DNA from: Paenibacillus kribbensis
GTDB taxonomy: Bacteria > Bacillota > Bacilli > Paenibacillales > Paenibacillaceae
Length of the DNA stretch: 64,000 nucleotides
NCBI RefSeq assembly: GCF_002240415.1
Contig: NZ_CP020028.1
Span: 1,156,001-1,220,000, forward strand
Direction of reading: 5' to 3'
In this document: in pieces, positions 1-8,922 of the stretch
Position numbering within the stretch: the first letter of the stretch is position 1
Layout of the letters: each line of letters starts with the position of its first letter
Made by a program: the position numbers and the translations under genes
Notes under the pieces: generated by a model
What the model saw: the letters and a program-made list of their open reading frames with translations, nothing else
Database searches by the model: none
What the model was told of the DNA's origin: nothing

Positions 1-1525
1 GATAGCCGGCTTCCGTCGTGCCGTTAATTTCATAGGTTACGGAATAAAGACCGGGCTTGTCCGCTTTGGAAAGCTCGATTTGTCCGGTAGGGTTAACGGT
101 TTTTTGCTGTAACGTCAAACCCTTGGGCGCTAAAGGGGTTCCTTGCTGCGGGTCACCGTAGTATTGAACCTGGTAAGTGACTTGTGTAACGGTGTTTGTG
201 CTGTCTTTAGAATCTTGTGGTTCCAGATTCAGCTTCGGACCGACTGCATTGAACTTGTATTTTAGTTCAGGCACCTGAACGGCATGATAGCGAGCGATCA
301 GGAGATACGCTCCTTGGTCAGCAAGCGTGACGTTCAGTTTATAGGCACCCGGTTTTGGATTTTGAATGACGGCGTTATGATGCCAGGCACCAGCAAAAAT
401 TTCGTCATCATAACCTGCTTTCAGATTAATGATCTCGCGGGTACCGTCAGGCTTGATCAGCTCAAGCTGACTTACACGTTTATCGCTGATCCAGTCCAGA
501 TCAATGGATTTGACACCATTTTCAATGGTGAGGATTTCGGAGGCTTTTCCATTATAGTCTCCGCCGCGGATAAAGTATGAATTGTCGATCTCACTGTAGG
601 AGGATTGTAAAGCAGAAGCAGTCAGGGCAGATGCTGCTGAAAGTGCCTCAGCTTCCTGATTCAATGCTGGAGTGTTCGCTTGGAGGTAGGGTTGGATCAG
701 GGAGAAGACGTAGGAGCCTGTACGAACCTTGGCATGATCCCAGGGTCCGACTTTGACCACACGTCCACCGGGAAGCTTGGCATTGTCGACGGTGACTACT
801 CCATCATTTTTGCCAAAGGTTGAGAGGTAAAGTCCGCCCAGTATGTAGGAAGCGGTGCCGTCGGACCAGCTATCACCAGCAAACGTGAAGAATGGAATTG
901 TAGTCGCGTTGCTGAGTGCATCGGTCTTCGATCGGAAATACTTCATATAAGATGTTTGTAAAGTAGAGGTGCCGGGATTCTGGGAGCCGATGATATCTGC
1001 CAGCCATCCGGCCCAACTGCTGTAGGCGAGGTCTGCAAGTTGTGAGCCATGATGAGGACTGCTGAGGGTGATGACACGTTGTACATAGGGGGCGGCTCCG
1101 TTATATACGAGAGCGGTTTGAGTATCTACTCCACCTTTGCTGTGGGCGATGACGATGAGCTTTTTTCCAAAGTGATTACTAATGACCTTGATTTTGTCGG
1201 CTAGAAGCTTGCCATTGTCCCACATATCCTGTGAGGTGCCGTTGGCATCGTACAGATTAATGGTGGCCGTCTGGTATCCGGCGTCACGTGCGCGCTGAAG
1301 CATATCGTTGTTATTCTTGGTCCAGACTTCAGCGCTGCTGTTCAAACCATGTACAAACAATAGTGCGGGCTTGGCAGGATCAATGCGATTAGGTGGCGGG
1401 CCTTCTGCCCAGCTCCCGGGGGCTTCTTTCGGGGGTTCAGGTGTAGTGGAGCCTGCAAAAGCGTCAACGGGGACAAGGGTGACAGATAATAAAAAAATAA
1501 GCATTAAAACGGTGATCTTTCTCAA
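1..1525 (-). CDS. Secreted alpha/beta-hydrolase (lipase/esterase), C-terminus cut by window edge
   Basis: Predicted secreted lipase or esterase. The TTG start at 1525 follows a GGAGG eight bases upstream and gives a signal peptide (LRKITVLMLIFLLSV, predicted end near VDAFA). Next come a proline-rich linker, an oxyanion-type FVHGLNSS strand-turn and the nucleophile elbow IAHSKGG near residue 129, typical of PGAP1-like/lipase class 2 hydrolases. A downstream SSPHHGS block fits lipases acting on lipid esters. The remaining ~250 residues look like beta-rich C-terminal domains (GLYSVTYEING at the edge). The reading frame stays open to base 1, so the gene is partial. It is divergent from the spore lipoprotein gene. 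Family assignment is firm; substrate is unknown. Confidence 0.8.
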   Translation of the reverse strand, partial: MRKITVLMLIFLLSVTLVPVDAFAGSTTPEPPKEAPGSWAEGPPPNRIDPAKPALLFVHGLNSSAEVWTKNNNDMLQRARDAGYQTATINLYDANGTSQDMWDNGKLLADKIKVISNHFGKKLIVIAHSKGGVDTQTALVYNGAAPYVQRVITLSSPHHGSQLADLAYSSWAGWLADIIGSQNPGTSTLQTSYMKYFRSKTDALSNATTIPFFTFAGDSWSDGTASYILGGLYLSTFGKNDGVVTVDNAKLPGGRVVKVGPWDHAKVRTGSYVFSLIQPYLQANTPALNQEAEALSAASALTASALQSSYSEIDNSYFIRGGDYNGKASEILTIENGVKSIDLDWISDKRVSQLELIKPDGTREIINLKAGYDDEIFAGAWHHNAVIQNPKPGAYKLNVTLADQGAYLLIARYHAVQVPELKYKFNAVGPKLNLEPQDSKDSTNTVTQVTYQVQYYGDPQQGTPLAPKGLTLQQKTVNPTGQIELSKADKPGLYSVTYEINGTTEAGY

Positions 1526-1720
1526 GCTTGAATCCTCCTTTTGTAAAATAAAGTATTTTTCCCAACCTATTATACCTGCCATCTTGTGGTAAACCATCAA
1601 TTCTATTTCATATTTACATTAAAATTTTATTTTTTCAGTCATTTTTTAGTCAGGATATCCCTAGGATTCATGGCGCATGCTATTCTCGTCACACATTTTA
1701 TATGTATGGAGGATGAGTTC

Positions 1721-2692
1721 ATGCCAGGAACTAAGAAGATCATCAGTTTGACGATTTCTGCTGCTTTACTTGCCAGCATGGCTACTTTGACAGGGTGTGG
1801 GACTGCGAAAAACGTCCGTACGAACGCTACCCGCTATAACGTGCAAAGCACACGTCCTTTGGATGGTGTGAACCGTATTGATGGTGTAAATCGTTATGGT
1901 GTGGATGGTGTAAACCGCATTGATGGTGTGAACCGTTATGGGGTTAGGTCCAACGGTGTGGACGGGGTGCCATTGAACCCGAACACCAATGTTCCCGGAC
2001 ATCCAGTTCGTAATTTGAAAGTCGATCGCAATTTGTCCAAGCGTATAGCCGAGTTGCCGGATGTTAAATCTGCGACCGTACTGGTTGGTGATCGCAATGC
2101 TTATGTAGCGGTTTCCCTGAAGGACCATGCCAACGCAACTGGTGTGGGTACTCCAAGCGCCACCAGTACTCAGCATTACAGAAATGCACCGAGCGTGAGT
2201 GGTGTTAATGGTACGCGCGGGGGCTATACAACAGGTACCACTACGCCCGGAGTGACAGATGGGGTTACCGGATACGGAACACCTGCGCGTCGTGGTGACG
2301 GATTATACGGCACAATGGGTACAGGTTCTTATGGTATGATTCGTGGCTTGACCGACGGTACCCGCACAGATGGCACTACAGTTCAGGGTGCACGAACTGC
2401 GTATGAGCCTAGCACGCTGACCGAAGCGGTCAAAAGTAAAATTTCCCACAAGGTTAAGCAATTTGCGCCGTCGATTCAACAGGTGTATGTATCAGCCAAC
2501 CCTGATTTTATCAAGCATAGCACCGACTTTGCACGCAGTGTACAAAGTGGTCATCCGATCAAAGGAATGAGTACCCAATTGGTGGATATCATTCAACGCG
2601 TTTTTCCAACCCCTGCGGCTGGTACGAACCGTCCAATTACATCACCAACACGTCCACAAAATTATACGCCTGCACCTATGAATTATCGCTAA
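1721..2692 (+). CDS. YhcN/YlaJ-family sporulation lipoprotein
   Basis: The ATG at 1721 follows GGAGG and opens a lipoprotein signal ending in lipobox LTGC (Cys about residue 25), so the 323-residue protein should be lipidated and membrane-anchored. The region VDRNLSKRIAELPDVKSATVLVGDRNAYVAVSLK (positions about 2020-2130, given in pieces: LSKRIAELPDVK, then VLVGDRNAYVAV) is the characteristic YhcN/YlaJ domain found in forespore lipoproteins. A C-terminal part with VYVSANPDF completes it. Unusual are the DGVNRI/DGVNRYGV repeats near residues 47-75 and a long Gly/Thr-rich middle. The longer upstream frame from 1586 lacks a ribosome binding site and was not used. A role in the spore envelope or germination is inferred from the family. 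Confidence 0.8.
   Translation: MPGTKKIISLTISAALLASMATLTGCGTAKNVRTNATRYNVQSTRPLDGVNRIDGVNRYGVDGVNRIDGVNRYGVRSNGVDGVPLNPNTNVPGHPVRNLKVDRNLSKRIAELPDVKSATVLVGDRNAYVAVSLKDHANATGVGTPSATSTQHYRNAPSVSGVNGTRGGYTTGTTTPGVTDGVTGYGTPARRGDGLYGTMGTGSYGMIRGLTDGTRTDGTTVQGARTAYEPSTLTEAVKSKISHKVKQFAPSIQQVYVSANPDFIKHSTDFARSVQSGHPIKGMSTQLVDIIQRVFPTPAAGTNRPITSPTRPQNYTPAPMNYR
1862..1945 (+). repeat. Two 42-bp direct repeats coding DGVNRI-DGVNRYGV
   Basis: A 42-base unit starting GATGGTGTGAACCG at 1862 recurs at 1904 with few changes; each contains two copies of a DGVNR-coding element. The repeat lies inside the spore lipoprotein gene just after the lipobox region. Confidence 0.8.
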
Positions 2693-2714
2693 TTTACAAC
2701 ATATGTATAATGCC

Positions 2715-2762
2715 AAAAAAAAGCTATCCATTTCGGCGAATGCGCCGACGGATAGCTTTTTG
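2715..2762. terminator. Bidirectional terminator between spore lipoprotein gene and nagA
   Basis: Arms AAAAAGCTATCC and GGATAGCTTTTT flank an inner CGGCG/CGCCG stem, with A- and T-runs on both sides. It sits between two convergent genes and can serve both. Confidence 0.85.
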
Positions 2763-2782
2763 GTTTGGTGGAATGATATAAA

Positions 2783-4003
2783 TTATTGGCGCATTCCTTT
2801 AATCCATACGCCCTGCAGATTTAGATCGGCATCCAGCAACAGGATGTCTGCTTGCTTGCCTACTTCTAGCGATCCTGTCCGATCGTGAATATTCAGGGAT
2901 TGAGCCGGATTCAGGCTGGCCATTTGTGATGCTTCGGGGATACTCAAGCCCACCTGTTGAACCAGAAAACGAAAGCCTTCAATCATGGTCAGTGTGCTTC
3001 CCGCCAAGGTGACTCCATCCTCCAGTCGTGCCACACCATCCTGTACGATTACTGGCACATCACCAAGCGTGTAGTGTCCATCTTCCAACCCGGTGGCGGA
3101 CATGGCATCGGTAATTAAAATGAGATTATGATTCTGCTTTAACTTGGCGAGTAGAGAAATGGCGGCAGGATGCACGTGAATGCCGTCCGCGATGACCTCT
3201 GCTTCAATGCGCGGATCAGCAAGTACCGCTCCAGCGGCTCCCGGCTTGCGGTGATGCAGCGGAGTCATGGCATTGAACGCATGCACGGCATGGTTCAGGC
3301 CCGCCGCCGCTGCCTGCTCCACCTCTTCATACGTGGCATCCGTATGACCCAGAGCGGCAGTAATATCATGGCTGCGCAGCCATGTAATCAGTTCCAGCGC
3401 GCCTTCCCGTTCGGGTGCAAGCGTCAGCTGGCGAACAAGGCCCGGGTAGCGCTGCTCCCATTCTGCCATCCACGCGAGATTCGGAGGCACGATGTGTTGC
3501 GGGTTTTGTGCTCCCGGCCAGTTCGGACTAATGAATGGGCCTTCCAGATGCACGCCCTCCAACTGCGCATGGGGCATAGGCTGTGCCATATAGGCGTGAA
3601 CCTCACCCAGCACCCGGTCAATTTGCTCCTTGGGTGCGGTCATCGTGGTAGCCAGCATGGCGGTCGTTCCTTGCGAGCCGTGAAAGGAGGTGATCGTATC
3701 CAGTACTCTTGGGCTGGAGTCCATAAAATCCTCGCCGTTACCGCCGTGAACATGAATGTCAATAAAGCCCGGCAGCAGATAGCCGCCTTCCAGACGAACC
3801 ATGCTTGCCGCTTCAGCTGTACCATCTGTATGACTTGCCTTGTCTACGGATGTCCAATCCGCAGGCAAATCCTCCTCTGAACCCGCATATACAATGGATT
3901 GCCCCTGAATAACGACAACCCCTTTTTCAATCATGTCGTTCCCGACGACGACCTGTCCATACAGCAGCTGAGTTATGCTGCCACTCGATTCATCTGAGTT
4001 CAA
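2783..4003 (-). CDS. nagA: N-acetylglucosamine-6-phosphate deacetylase
   Basis: Cytosolic deacetylation of GlcNAc-6-P to glucosamine-6-P and acetate, the first step before NagB. The 406-residue product has amidohydrolase features in order: HVHGGNGEDFMD metal site, HLEGPFIS, LGHTDA, HAFNAM and the catalytic ILITDAMSATG aspartate region; length is normal. The start is TTG, and its first bases overlap the nagB stop as TTGA (4003-4000), indicating translational coupling; GGAGG lies inside the nagB 3' end. It is the last gene of a regulator-nagB-nagA operon and ends at the bidirectional terminator at 2715-2762. Confidence 0.95.
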   Translation of the reverse strand: MNSDESSGSITQLLYGQVVVGNDMIEKGVVVIQGQSIVYAGSEEDLPADWTSVDKASHTDGTAEAASMVRLEGGYLLPGFIDIHVHGGNGEDFMDSSPRVLDTITSFHGSQGTTAMLATTMTAPKEQIDRVLGEVHAYMAQPMPHAQLEGVHLEGPFISPNWPGAQNPQHIVPPNLAWMAEWEQRYPGLVRQLTLAPEREGALELITWLRSHDITAALGHTDATYEEVEQAAAAGLNHAVHAFNAMTPLHHRKPGAAGAVLADPRIEAEVIADGIHVHPAAISLLAKLKQNHNLILITDAMSATGLEDGHYTLGDVPVIVQDGVARLEDGVTLAGSTLTMIEGFRFLVQQVGLSIPEASQMASLNPAQSLNIHDRTGSLEVGKQADILLLDADLNLQGVWIKGMRQ

Positions 4004-4728
4004 TTAAACCAACCTCCTGCTTCCTGATCCAGTAATATAAGCACGTTGGGATGGCATTGCAGCAGGGAAGCCGGACATTCTGTCGTGACGGGTCCAGTTA
4101 AAGCCTGCTTTATAATGTCAGCCTTATCCGCACCAAAAGCCACCAGAACAATTTGCTTTGCCTTTAAAATCGTGCCTACTCCCATCGTAATTGCTTGCTT
4201 GGGTACAGCGTCTATATGGCCAAAAAATCGGGCATTTGCCGTACGCGTTCTTTCTTCCAAATCGACAACATGTGTGGACCCAGTCAAGCTGCGACCGGGT
4301 TCGTTAAAGCCAATATGACCATTATGACCAATGCCGAGCAATTGGAGATCCACGTGCCCATGATCCAGAATGGCTTGCTCGTGTGCTGCACATTCTGCTG
4401 CCAAATCTAATGCATTCCCATCAGGTACGCGCGTATGGGCGATGGGAATGTCGATATGCTGGAACAGGTGTTCATTCATAAATCTGCGATAGCTCTGCGG
4501 GTGATCCTGGGAAAGGCCGACATATTCATCAAGATTGACAGCAAAGGCTCGTGCAAAACTGACCTGTCCCTTGCGGTACATATCTGCAAGATGTTGGTAA
4601 ATACCAATAGGCGTACTACCGGTAGCTAGACCAAGCATGGCCTGCGGTTTGGTTAGCAGCAAGCCGGCGATTACAGCGGCGGCAGTAGCGTTCAGGTCCT
4701 CACGGCTGTTAAAAATGCGTATGTTCAT
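4000..4728 (-). CDS. nagB: Glucosamine-6-phosphate deaminase
   Basis: Converts glucosamine-6-P to fructose-6-P and ammonia. The 242-residue protein matches the NagB family along its length: LGLATGSTPIGIYQHL phosphate loop, NLDEYVGL with the catalytic Asp, and GIGHNGHIGFNEPG. It lies one base downstream of the RpiR-type regulator gene and overlaps nagA, so the three genes are co-transcribed. Size matches the short bacilli-type NagB without the allosteric C-terminal extension of the enterobacterial enzyme. Confidence 0.95.
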   Translation of the reverse strand: MNIRIFNSREDLNATAAAVIAGLLLTKPQAMLGLATGSTPIGIYQHLADMYRKGQVSFARAFAVNLDEYVGLSQDHPQSYRRFMNEHLFQHIDIPIAHTRVPDGNALDLAAECAAHEQAILDHGHVDLQLLGIGHNGHIGFNEPGRSLTGSTHVVDLEERTRTANARFFGHIDAVPKQAITMGVGTILKAKQIVLVAFGADKADIIKQALTGPVTTECPASLLQCHPNVLILLDQEAGGWFN

Positions 4729-4729
4729 C

Positions 4730-5596
4730 TTAGTGGCCCCCTGGTTGTTTTTTGAGCTTGCTCACTTGTTGATATGAACCTTCCAATCTCGGAATATATT
4801 TGTCAAAATCCGTGCTCACCATACCTGTAAACAGGATATCTATGATATGAAGCTGGGCGATACGGGACGCCATATCTCCTCGCCGCATTCCTTCCTCCAG
4901 CGAAGAGGAAAACAGAGCAATATCCGAAATCCCGGCCAGCGTATTGTTGCCGAAGGAGGTCAGAGATAGTGTCTTGGCTCCCTGCTCCTTCGCGCAGCGC
5001 AGAGCTGCGATCGTCTCCTGGGTTTCCCCCGAGTAGGAGACAGCAAAGGCGACATCTCCCGGCCCGAGCGAGGAGGCAGAGGTGATCTGCATATGCGAAT
5101 CGGCGAAGGCGGTGCTATTTTTGCCAATACGAATGAGCTTCTGGTAAAAATCCTGCGCCACAATCGAGGATGTCGCCATCCCGTACAAATCAATGCGGTT
5201 TGTGGCTGACAGCCACGTAATGGCTTGCTCCAGCTTGTCGAAATCCAGCAGCCGAGTCGTGTCCGCAATAGATGCCGTATGGTTCGCCTGAATAGCCTGC
5301 ACAATACGGGAAAGTGAATTCCCGGCAACAATGTCCTGGTAGGATTCTTCACCATTACGGTTTGAATGGGACAACTCGGCGGCCAGCTTCATTTTGAAAT
5401 CAGGATAGCCTTTAAAATGTAGTGATTTGCAAAACCGTGTAACGGTCGCCGCACTCACACCACAACGCTCTGACAGTTCCCGAATACCCAGATGCAGCAC
5501 GTCTTCCGGGGATTGCAGAATGGATTCCGCCAGCCTGCGCTCTTGTATGGGGAGTTGCTCCAGTCTATGGGCTAATGTATGAAGGATAGGGGACAT
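4730..5596 (-). CDS. MurR/RpiR-family transcriptional regulator of the nag operon
   Basis: A 288-residue regulator with an N-terminal RpiR helix-turn-helix (ELSERCGVSAATVTRFCK, residues about 40-57) and a C-terminal sugar isomerase (SIS) phosphosugar-binding domain (VAFAVSYSGETQETI, residues about 180-195). Family knowledge says such proteins sense phosphosugars; its position as first gene of the nagBA operon makes GlcNAc-6-P or GlcN-6-P the likely effector (inference). Many Firmicutes use a GntR-type NagR instead, so an RpiR-type regulator here is a variation. The ATG start at 5596 is followed directly by LHTLAHRLEQLP, typical of the family N-terminus. Confidence 0.85.
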   Translation of the reverse strand: MSPILHTLAHRLEQLPIQERRLAESILQSPEDVLHLGIRELSERCGVSAATVTRFCKSLHFKGYPDFKMKLAAELSHSNRNGEESYQDIVAGNSLSRIVQAIQANHTASIADTTRLLDFDKLEQAITWLSATNRIDLYGMATSSIVAQDFYQKLIRIGKNSTAFADSHMQITSASSLGPGDVAFAVSYSGETQETIAALRCAKEQGAKTLSLTSFGNNTLAGISDIALFSSSLEEGMRRGDMASRIAQLHIIDILFTGMVSTDFDKYIPRLEGSYQQVSKLKKQPGGH

Positions 5597-5948
5597 GAGC
5601 TGCGCTCCTTTGGCTGTAAAATGCTTTGATGAAAAAAAGTATCGTTATATTGAACTAATTAAAGAAAATTATTTTCGTGTATATTGTAAAATAATTATGC
5701 TCTTCATGCAAGAGATGTGAGAAGAATATCCGCTGGATTTTACGAAAAAACGGGCTGCAAAAATTGTAGAAACAAACATACATTAATTCACATATTTCGA
5801 GTTTTATTTACAAAACAACCTATTGACTTGTCTCTTCATCAGAGGAGTATAATTGAATAAAGTTCCAGTGAAGGGATTTCTCAAGGAGCTTGCAGTGGGC
5901 ATTGTTGTGCGGAACGAATAGAATCTCATTCACAAGGAGGAGTTTGCT
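5597..5948. other. Divergent intergenic region between nag operon and biosynthetic cluster
   Basis: About 350 bases without a credible gene. The left part is very AT-rich with repeated AAAATAATT-like runs (5660-5700) that may hold the nag promoter and regulator site. The right part holds the cluster promoter and a roughly 90-base untranslated leader. Confidence 0.6.
5823..5853 (+). promoter_or_regulatory. Sigma-A-type promoter of the biosynthetic cluster
   Basis: TTGACT at 5823-5828 and a perfect TATAAT at 5848-5853, spacer 19 bases (18 if TGACTT is taken as the -35). It is the only strong promoter seen upstream of the twelve-gene run. Confidence 0.65.
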
Positions 5949-6227
5949 ATGCAAAGCCGAGTGATTGAAATGATCAGCGCGGTCAAGGAAGATCCTGAAC
6001 TGGTCGCTAAGCTGGATGGACATTCGGACATTATTCATGATGCTGGACTGGATTCGCTGCAGTTGGTTCATTTCATGCTGCAAGTGGAGGATGCGTTTGA
6101 TGTGGAAATTGATTTTGATTCCTTTGAGCTGGAACATTTGCGTTCGGTAGATGCTTTTTGCAGCTACATACAGGGGATCAGCGAGGCGGAACAAGTGCCA
6201 CACCCGGAGGGAATAAAGACGGTCTAA
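5949..6227 (+). CDS. Acyl carrier protein 1 of the biosynthetic cluster
   Basis: A 92-residue carrier protein with the phosphopantetheine site GLDSLQL (Ser36) followed by the acidic helix QVEDAFDVEIDFDSF. AAGGAGG at 5936-5942 precedes the ATG. As first gene of the cluster, next to a radical SAM enzyme and an ATP-grasp ligase, it probably carries an aminoacyl or acyl intermediate as a thioester, as BtrI does in butirosin synthesis (established for that system; inference here). It is not the fatty-acid ACP, whose gene normally sits with fab genes. A phosphopantetheinyl transferase must come from elsewhere, since none is in the window. Confidence 0.88.
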   Translation: MQSRVIEMISAVKEDPELVAKLDGHSDIIHDAGLDSLQLVHFMLQVEDAFDVEIDFDSFELEHLRSVDAFCSYIQGISEAEQVPHPEGIKTV

Positions 6228-6284
6228 GAGGCGGCTTTGGCTTAGGAACACTTTGCCTGAAAATCCATTAAACGAGGTGTTAGC

Positions 6285-7478
6285 ATGCAGCCCAAAAGCA
6301 ATGTGCTGATTGATGAGAAGGCGTTCAAGCTCATCAAGCGTAACCTGAAAAACGCTTCCGTGTCTTATCGTAACGCAACCCAGGACCCTGCTTTCAAAAC
6401 GGACATGCCCCAGACGATCGGCATTAAGCTGACGAACCGCTGCAACTTGAGATGTACACACTGCTTTGAATGGAACGAGGAAGGCTATCATCATCAAATG
6501 GATAAAGAAGAGCAAAACATGGATCTCGCCCCGGACATGCTTCGGCAAATTTTGAGCGAGACCAAGGAAGCCAAATCCCGGCTATACATGTGGGGCGGTG
6601 AACCGATGTTTCACCGGCGCTTTGACGAAATTTTGGACGTGCTGGCGGAAGATCGGCGCGAAATGACATTTTGTACGAATGGATTACTAATTGACAAATA
6701 TTTGGACCGGATTTTGGATTTATCTGAAAATCTGGAGCTGTTAATAGCGATTGAAGGCTTTGAAAGAGAACATGATCTGATTCGCGGTAAAGGCACCTTT
6801 CAAAAAACGATGCGGCAGATGGATAAGCTGATTGAACTGCGTGACCAGGGATTGTACAAAGGACGGGTAACCGTCCATGCGGTCATTAACGACAACATGA
6901 TCGGACGAATGTACGAATTTCTGCAAATGCTGGAGGACAAAAGGCTGGATCTGGTGCTGCTGACATTCCCCTGGTACATTTCCAAAGAAACCTCCCTCAA
7001 AATGGATGAATATTTTACACGTAACTTCTCTTGGCTCAGGCAGCTTGAAGAAAATAATATCAGTAGCTGGCATGCTTTCAAATATAAAATCAACCCGGAT
7101 AATATCGACCCTCTGATGCAGGAGCTGCAGCGGATCAATGAGCGGGTGTGGAACATCCGTGTGCGCTATCAGCCCGGTTTGGATTATGAGGAGATTGACA
7201 AATTTATACATGGCGAGGAAATGGTCAGCCGCTGCTCCAATCAATGCCTGGCTCTCACCTCCAGAACGGATATTTTGCCGGATGGGAAGGTTATGCCGTG
7301 CAAATTTTTCAGCGAGTTCACGATTGGAAGCTTGCGTGAGCAGAGTCTGGAGGAGATATGGAATTCGGATGCGTATGAGAAGACCCGTCAAAAGATTAAT
7401 CACGAGGGCTTGACGCCCGTATGCTCCAAATGCAGCGTCTTATACCTGCATGGAGCGGGCTCTTTGAAATATATATAG
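6285..7478 (+). CDS. Radical SAM protein with SPASM-type C-terminal cysteines
   Basis: A 397-residue radical SAM enzyme. The CxxxCxxC cluster motif is CNLRCTHC (Cys53, 57, 60), followed by WGGEPMFH (the GGEP SAM-binding motif). The C-terminal third carries Cys residues in RCSNQC, MPCKFF and VCSKCS and the segment IGSLREQSLEEIWNSD, which mark a SPASM/twitch domain holding auxiliary Fe-S clusters. Such enzymes modify peptides or small substrates, for example by epimerisation, C-C or C-S bond formation or alcohol oxidation (BtrN-like). No precursor peptide lies nearby; the flanking carrier gene suggests a carrier-bound or sugar-like substrate (inference). The 57-base gap after ACP1 contains no terminator. 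Confidence 0.85.
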   Translation: MQPKSNVLIDEKAFKLIKRNLKNASVSYRNATQDPAFKTDMPQTIGIKLTNRCNLRCTHCFEWNEEGYHHQMDKEEQNMDLAPDMLRQILSETKEAKSRLYMWGGEPMFHRRFDEILDVLAEDRREMTFCTNGLLIDKYLDRILDLSENLELLIAIEGFEREHDLIRGKGTFQKTMRQMDKLIELRDQGLYKGRVTVHAVINDNMIGRMYEFLQMLEDKRLDLVLLTFPWYISKETSLKMDEYFTRNFSWLRQLEENNISSWHAFKYKINPDNIDPLMQELQRINERVWNIRVRYQPGLDYEEIDKFIHGEEMVSRCSNQCLALTSRTDILPDGKVMPCKFFSEFTIGSLREQSLEEIWNSDAYEKTRQKINHEGLTPVCSKCSVLYLHGAGSLKYI

Positions 7479-7528
7479 TGTCCTGTGAATGTTGTTTGTT
7501 ACGGGATGGAAGAGAGGGATGACAGGAC

Positions 7529-8905
7529 GTGACGACGAAAACGATCAATCTTGTGGAAGCGCTTGCTCATGAACGAGATCATGGTGTACTGATTTGGTTG
7601 TTCAATATCGGCGCAGAGCAGGTATGGCATCCGTCCCCCCGCAAGGGGGGGATGGTGGATCGGGATGAACAGCAGGTTGTAAACCGGATGGAGGAAATGA
7701 ATCTCCTGCTGTGTCGAAGTCAGGATATCATTGTACTTCGCGAAAAGCCGGATGAGGCTTTTCTGGACATGCTTCAGCGGTTGGGCTTTAGCCTGCCGCG
7801 TATTGAGGTGCCGGAGCCTTCTGACCCGCTAACGCCGATTTCAGAGCTGGTGCTGGCGGACAAGGCGCTTTTGGCGCGACTGCGCGCGGTTGCGGACGCA
7901 GGCCACAGCGGGGGTGGAGCCAAAGCGTGGCTCGTTCCGTATGCGGTCACACCGCAGGAGGAAGCGATTGCGGAGTACTGCGGGCTGGAGCTGATTGGGG
8001 CTCCGTCCTCGGTCAGCGCTCAGGTGAATGATAAAATATTCAGTCGCCTGACCGCGCAAAAGCTTGGTTTTGCTGTCAGCGAAGGTGCTGTGTGCGAAGA
8101 CGAAGCGGCGATCCGCAGGGAGTGTGTCAGACTGGCTGAGTTGGCGGACGGGCCTGTGAAGCTGATTATCAAGCAGCCGCATGGTGCCTCGGGACAAGGC
8201 ATGTATATGCTGGACGAGCTGTCCAAGCTGGACACGCTGCTGAGTGTGATGAGACGCTTCGGCGGCTCGTCGCCATCCTCCGGCGGTTGGCTGGTGGAGC
8301 GCTGGCACAACAAACAGATGGATCTGAACTATCAGCTCTGTATCGACGAGAGCGGCGGTGTGACGATGTTTTCGCTAAAAAGGCAAAACGTGGACGGCAC
8401 CGTATATATCGGGTCTCAGGTTCCGGCTGATATTGGCCCTGCACTGGAGGAAGAAGTGAGACGCTGCGCCTATCAACTGGGAACCTATCTGTATTCCATC
8501 GGATATACAGGTATGGCCTCCATTGACGGTTTTGTGGATGAAGGCGGATTGCTGGTTCCGGTGATCGAGATTAATGGCAGATTCACTCTGTCTACTTACA
8601 TCTCGTTCCTGTCCTCTGTCTTGGGAGAGCAGCATAAGACATTGTCCCGTTACTATCGCAATGTTACCGCTTCACCCCTCACCTATAGCCGCTTGTGCGA
8701 GTTACTCGCGGAGGAGGGCTTGCTCTATACACCAGAGCGTCCTCAAGGGGTGTTTGTTTATACGGCGGGCACGCTATCGGATATTTCTGTAAAACGGGGC
8801 TATGTGAACCGAATATTCACACTTATTTTGGCAGACAGCTGGCAGGAAGCAGAAGCTTATGCGCACAAGTTGGAAGGGATCATCGCTGGATTGGGATGCT
8901 TATAA
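7529..8905 (+). CDS. ATP-grasp carboxylate-amine/thiol ligase 1
   Basis: A 458-residue ATP-grasp protein with GTG start. The ATP-binding loop KQPHGASGQGM lies near residue 214 and the Mg-binding VIEINGRFTLSTYISF near residue 345. It resembles the family that includes peptide ligases and BtrJ, the ligase that loads glutamate onto carrier BtrI. Its position directly before ACP2 (17 bases) suggests it loads an amino acid onto a carrier as a thioester or extends a carrier-bound amino acid as an amide (inference). It is distantly related to the second ATP-grasp protein in the cluster (13040-14584). Substrate cannot be read from sequence. Confidence 0.8.
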   Translation: MTTKTINLVEALAHERDHGVLIWLFNIGAEQVWHPSPRKGGMVDRDEQQVVNRMEEMNLLLCRSQDIIVLREKPDEAFLDMLQRLGFSLPRIEVPEPSDPLTPISELVLADKALLARLRAVADAGHSGGGAKAWLVPYAVTPQEEAIAEYCGLELIGAPSSVSAQVNDKIFSRLTAQKLGFAVSEGAVCEDEAAIRRECVRLAELADGPVKLIIKQPHGASGQGMYMLDELSKLDTLLSVMRRFGGSSPSSGGWLVERWHNKQMDLNYQLCIDESGGVTMFSLKRQNVDGTVYIGSQVPADIGPALEEEVRRCAYQLGTYLYSIGYTGMASIDGFVDEGGLLVPVIEINGRFTLSTYISFLSSVLGEQHKTLSRYYRNVTASPLTYSRLCELLAEEGLLYTPERPQGVFVYTAGTLSDISVKRGYVNRIFTLILADSWQEAEAYAHKLEGIIAGLGCL

Positions 8906-8922
8906 TTCGGGAGGAATTCAAG

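Noticed and set aside
2703-2888. 61-codon frame after the spore lipoprotein gene
   Set aside because: Runs straight through a terminator and then antisense to nagA.
3170-3880. 236-codon plus-strand frame opposite nagA
   Set aside because: Antisense shadow of a clear nagA gene; no ribosome binding site and no recognisable domain.
5820-6548. 242-codon minus-strand frame across ACP1 and the radical SAM gene
   Set aside because: The plus strand carries unmistakable carrier and CxxxCxxC motifs with good binding sites; the minus frame has neither.
6285-7478. Sactipeptide or other RiPP cluster reading of the radical SAM gene
   Set aside because: No precursor peptide gene, leader-binding domain or peptidase is nearby; the carriers and ATP-grasp genes point elsewhere.
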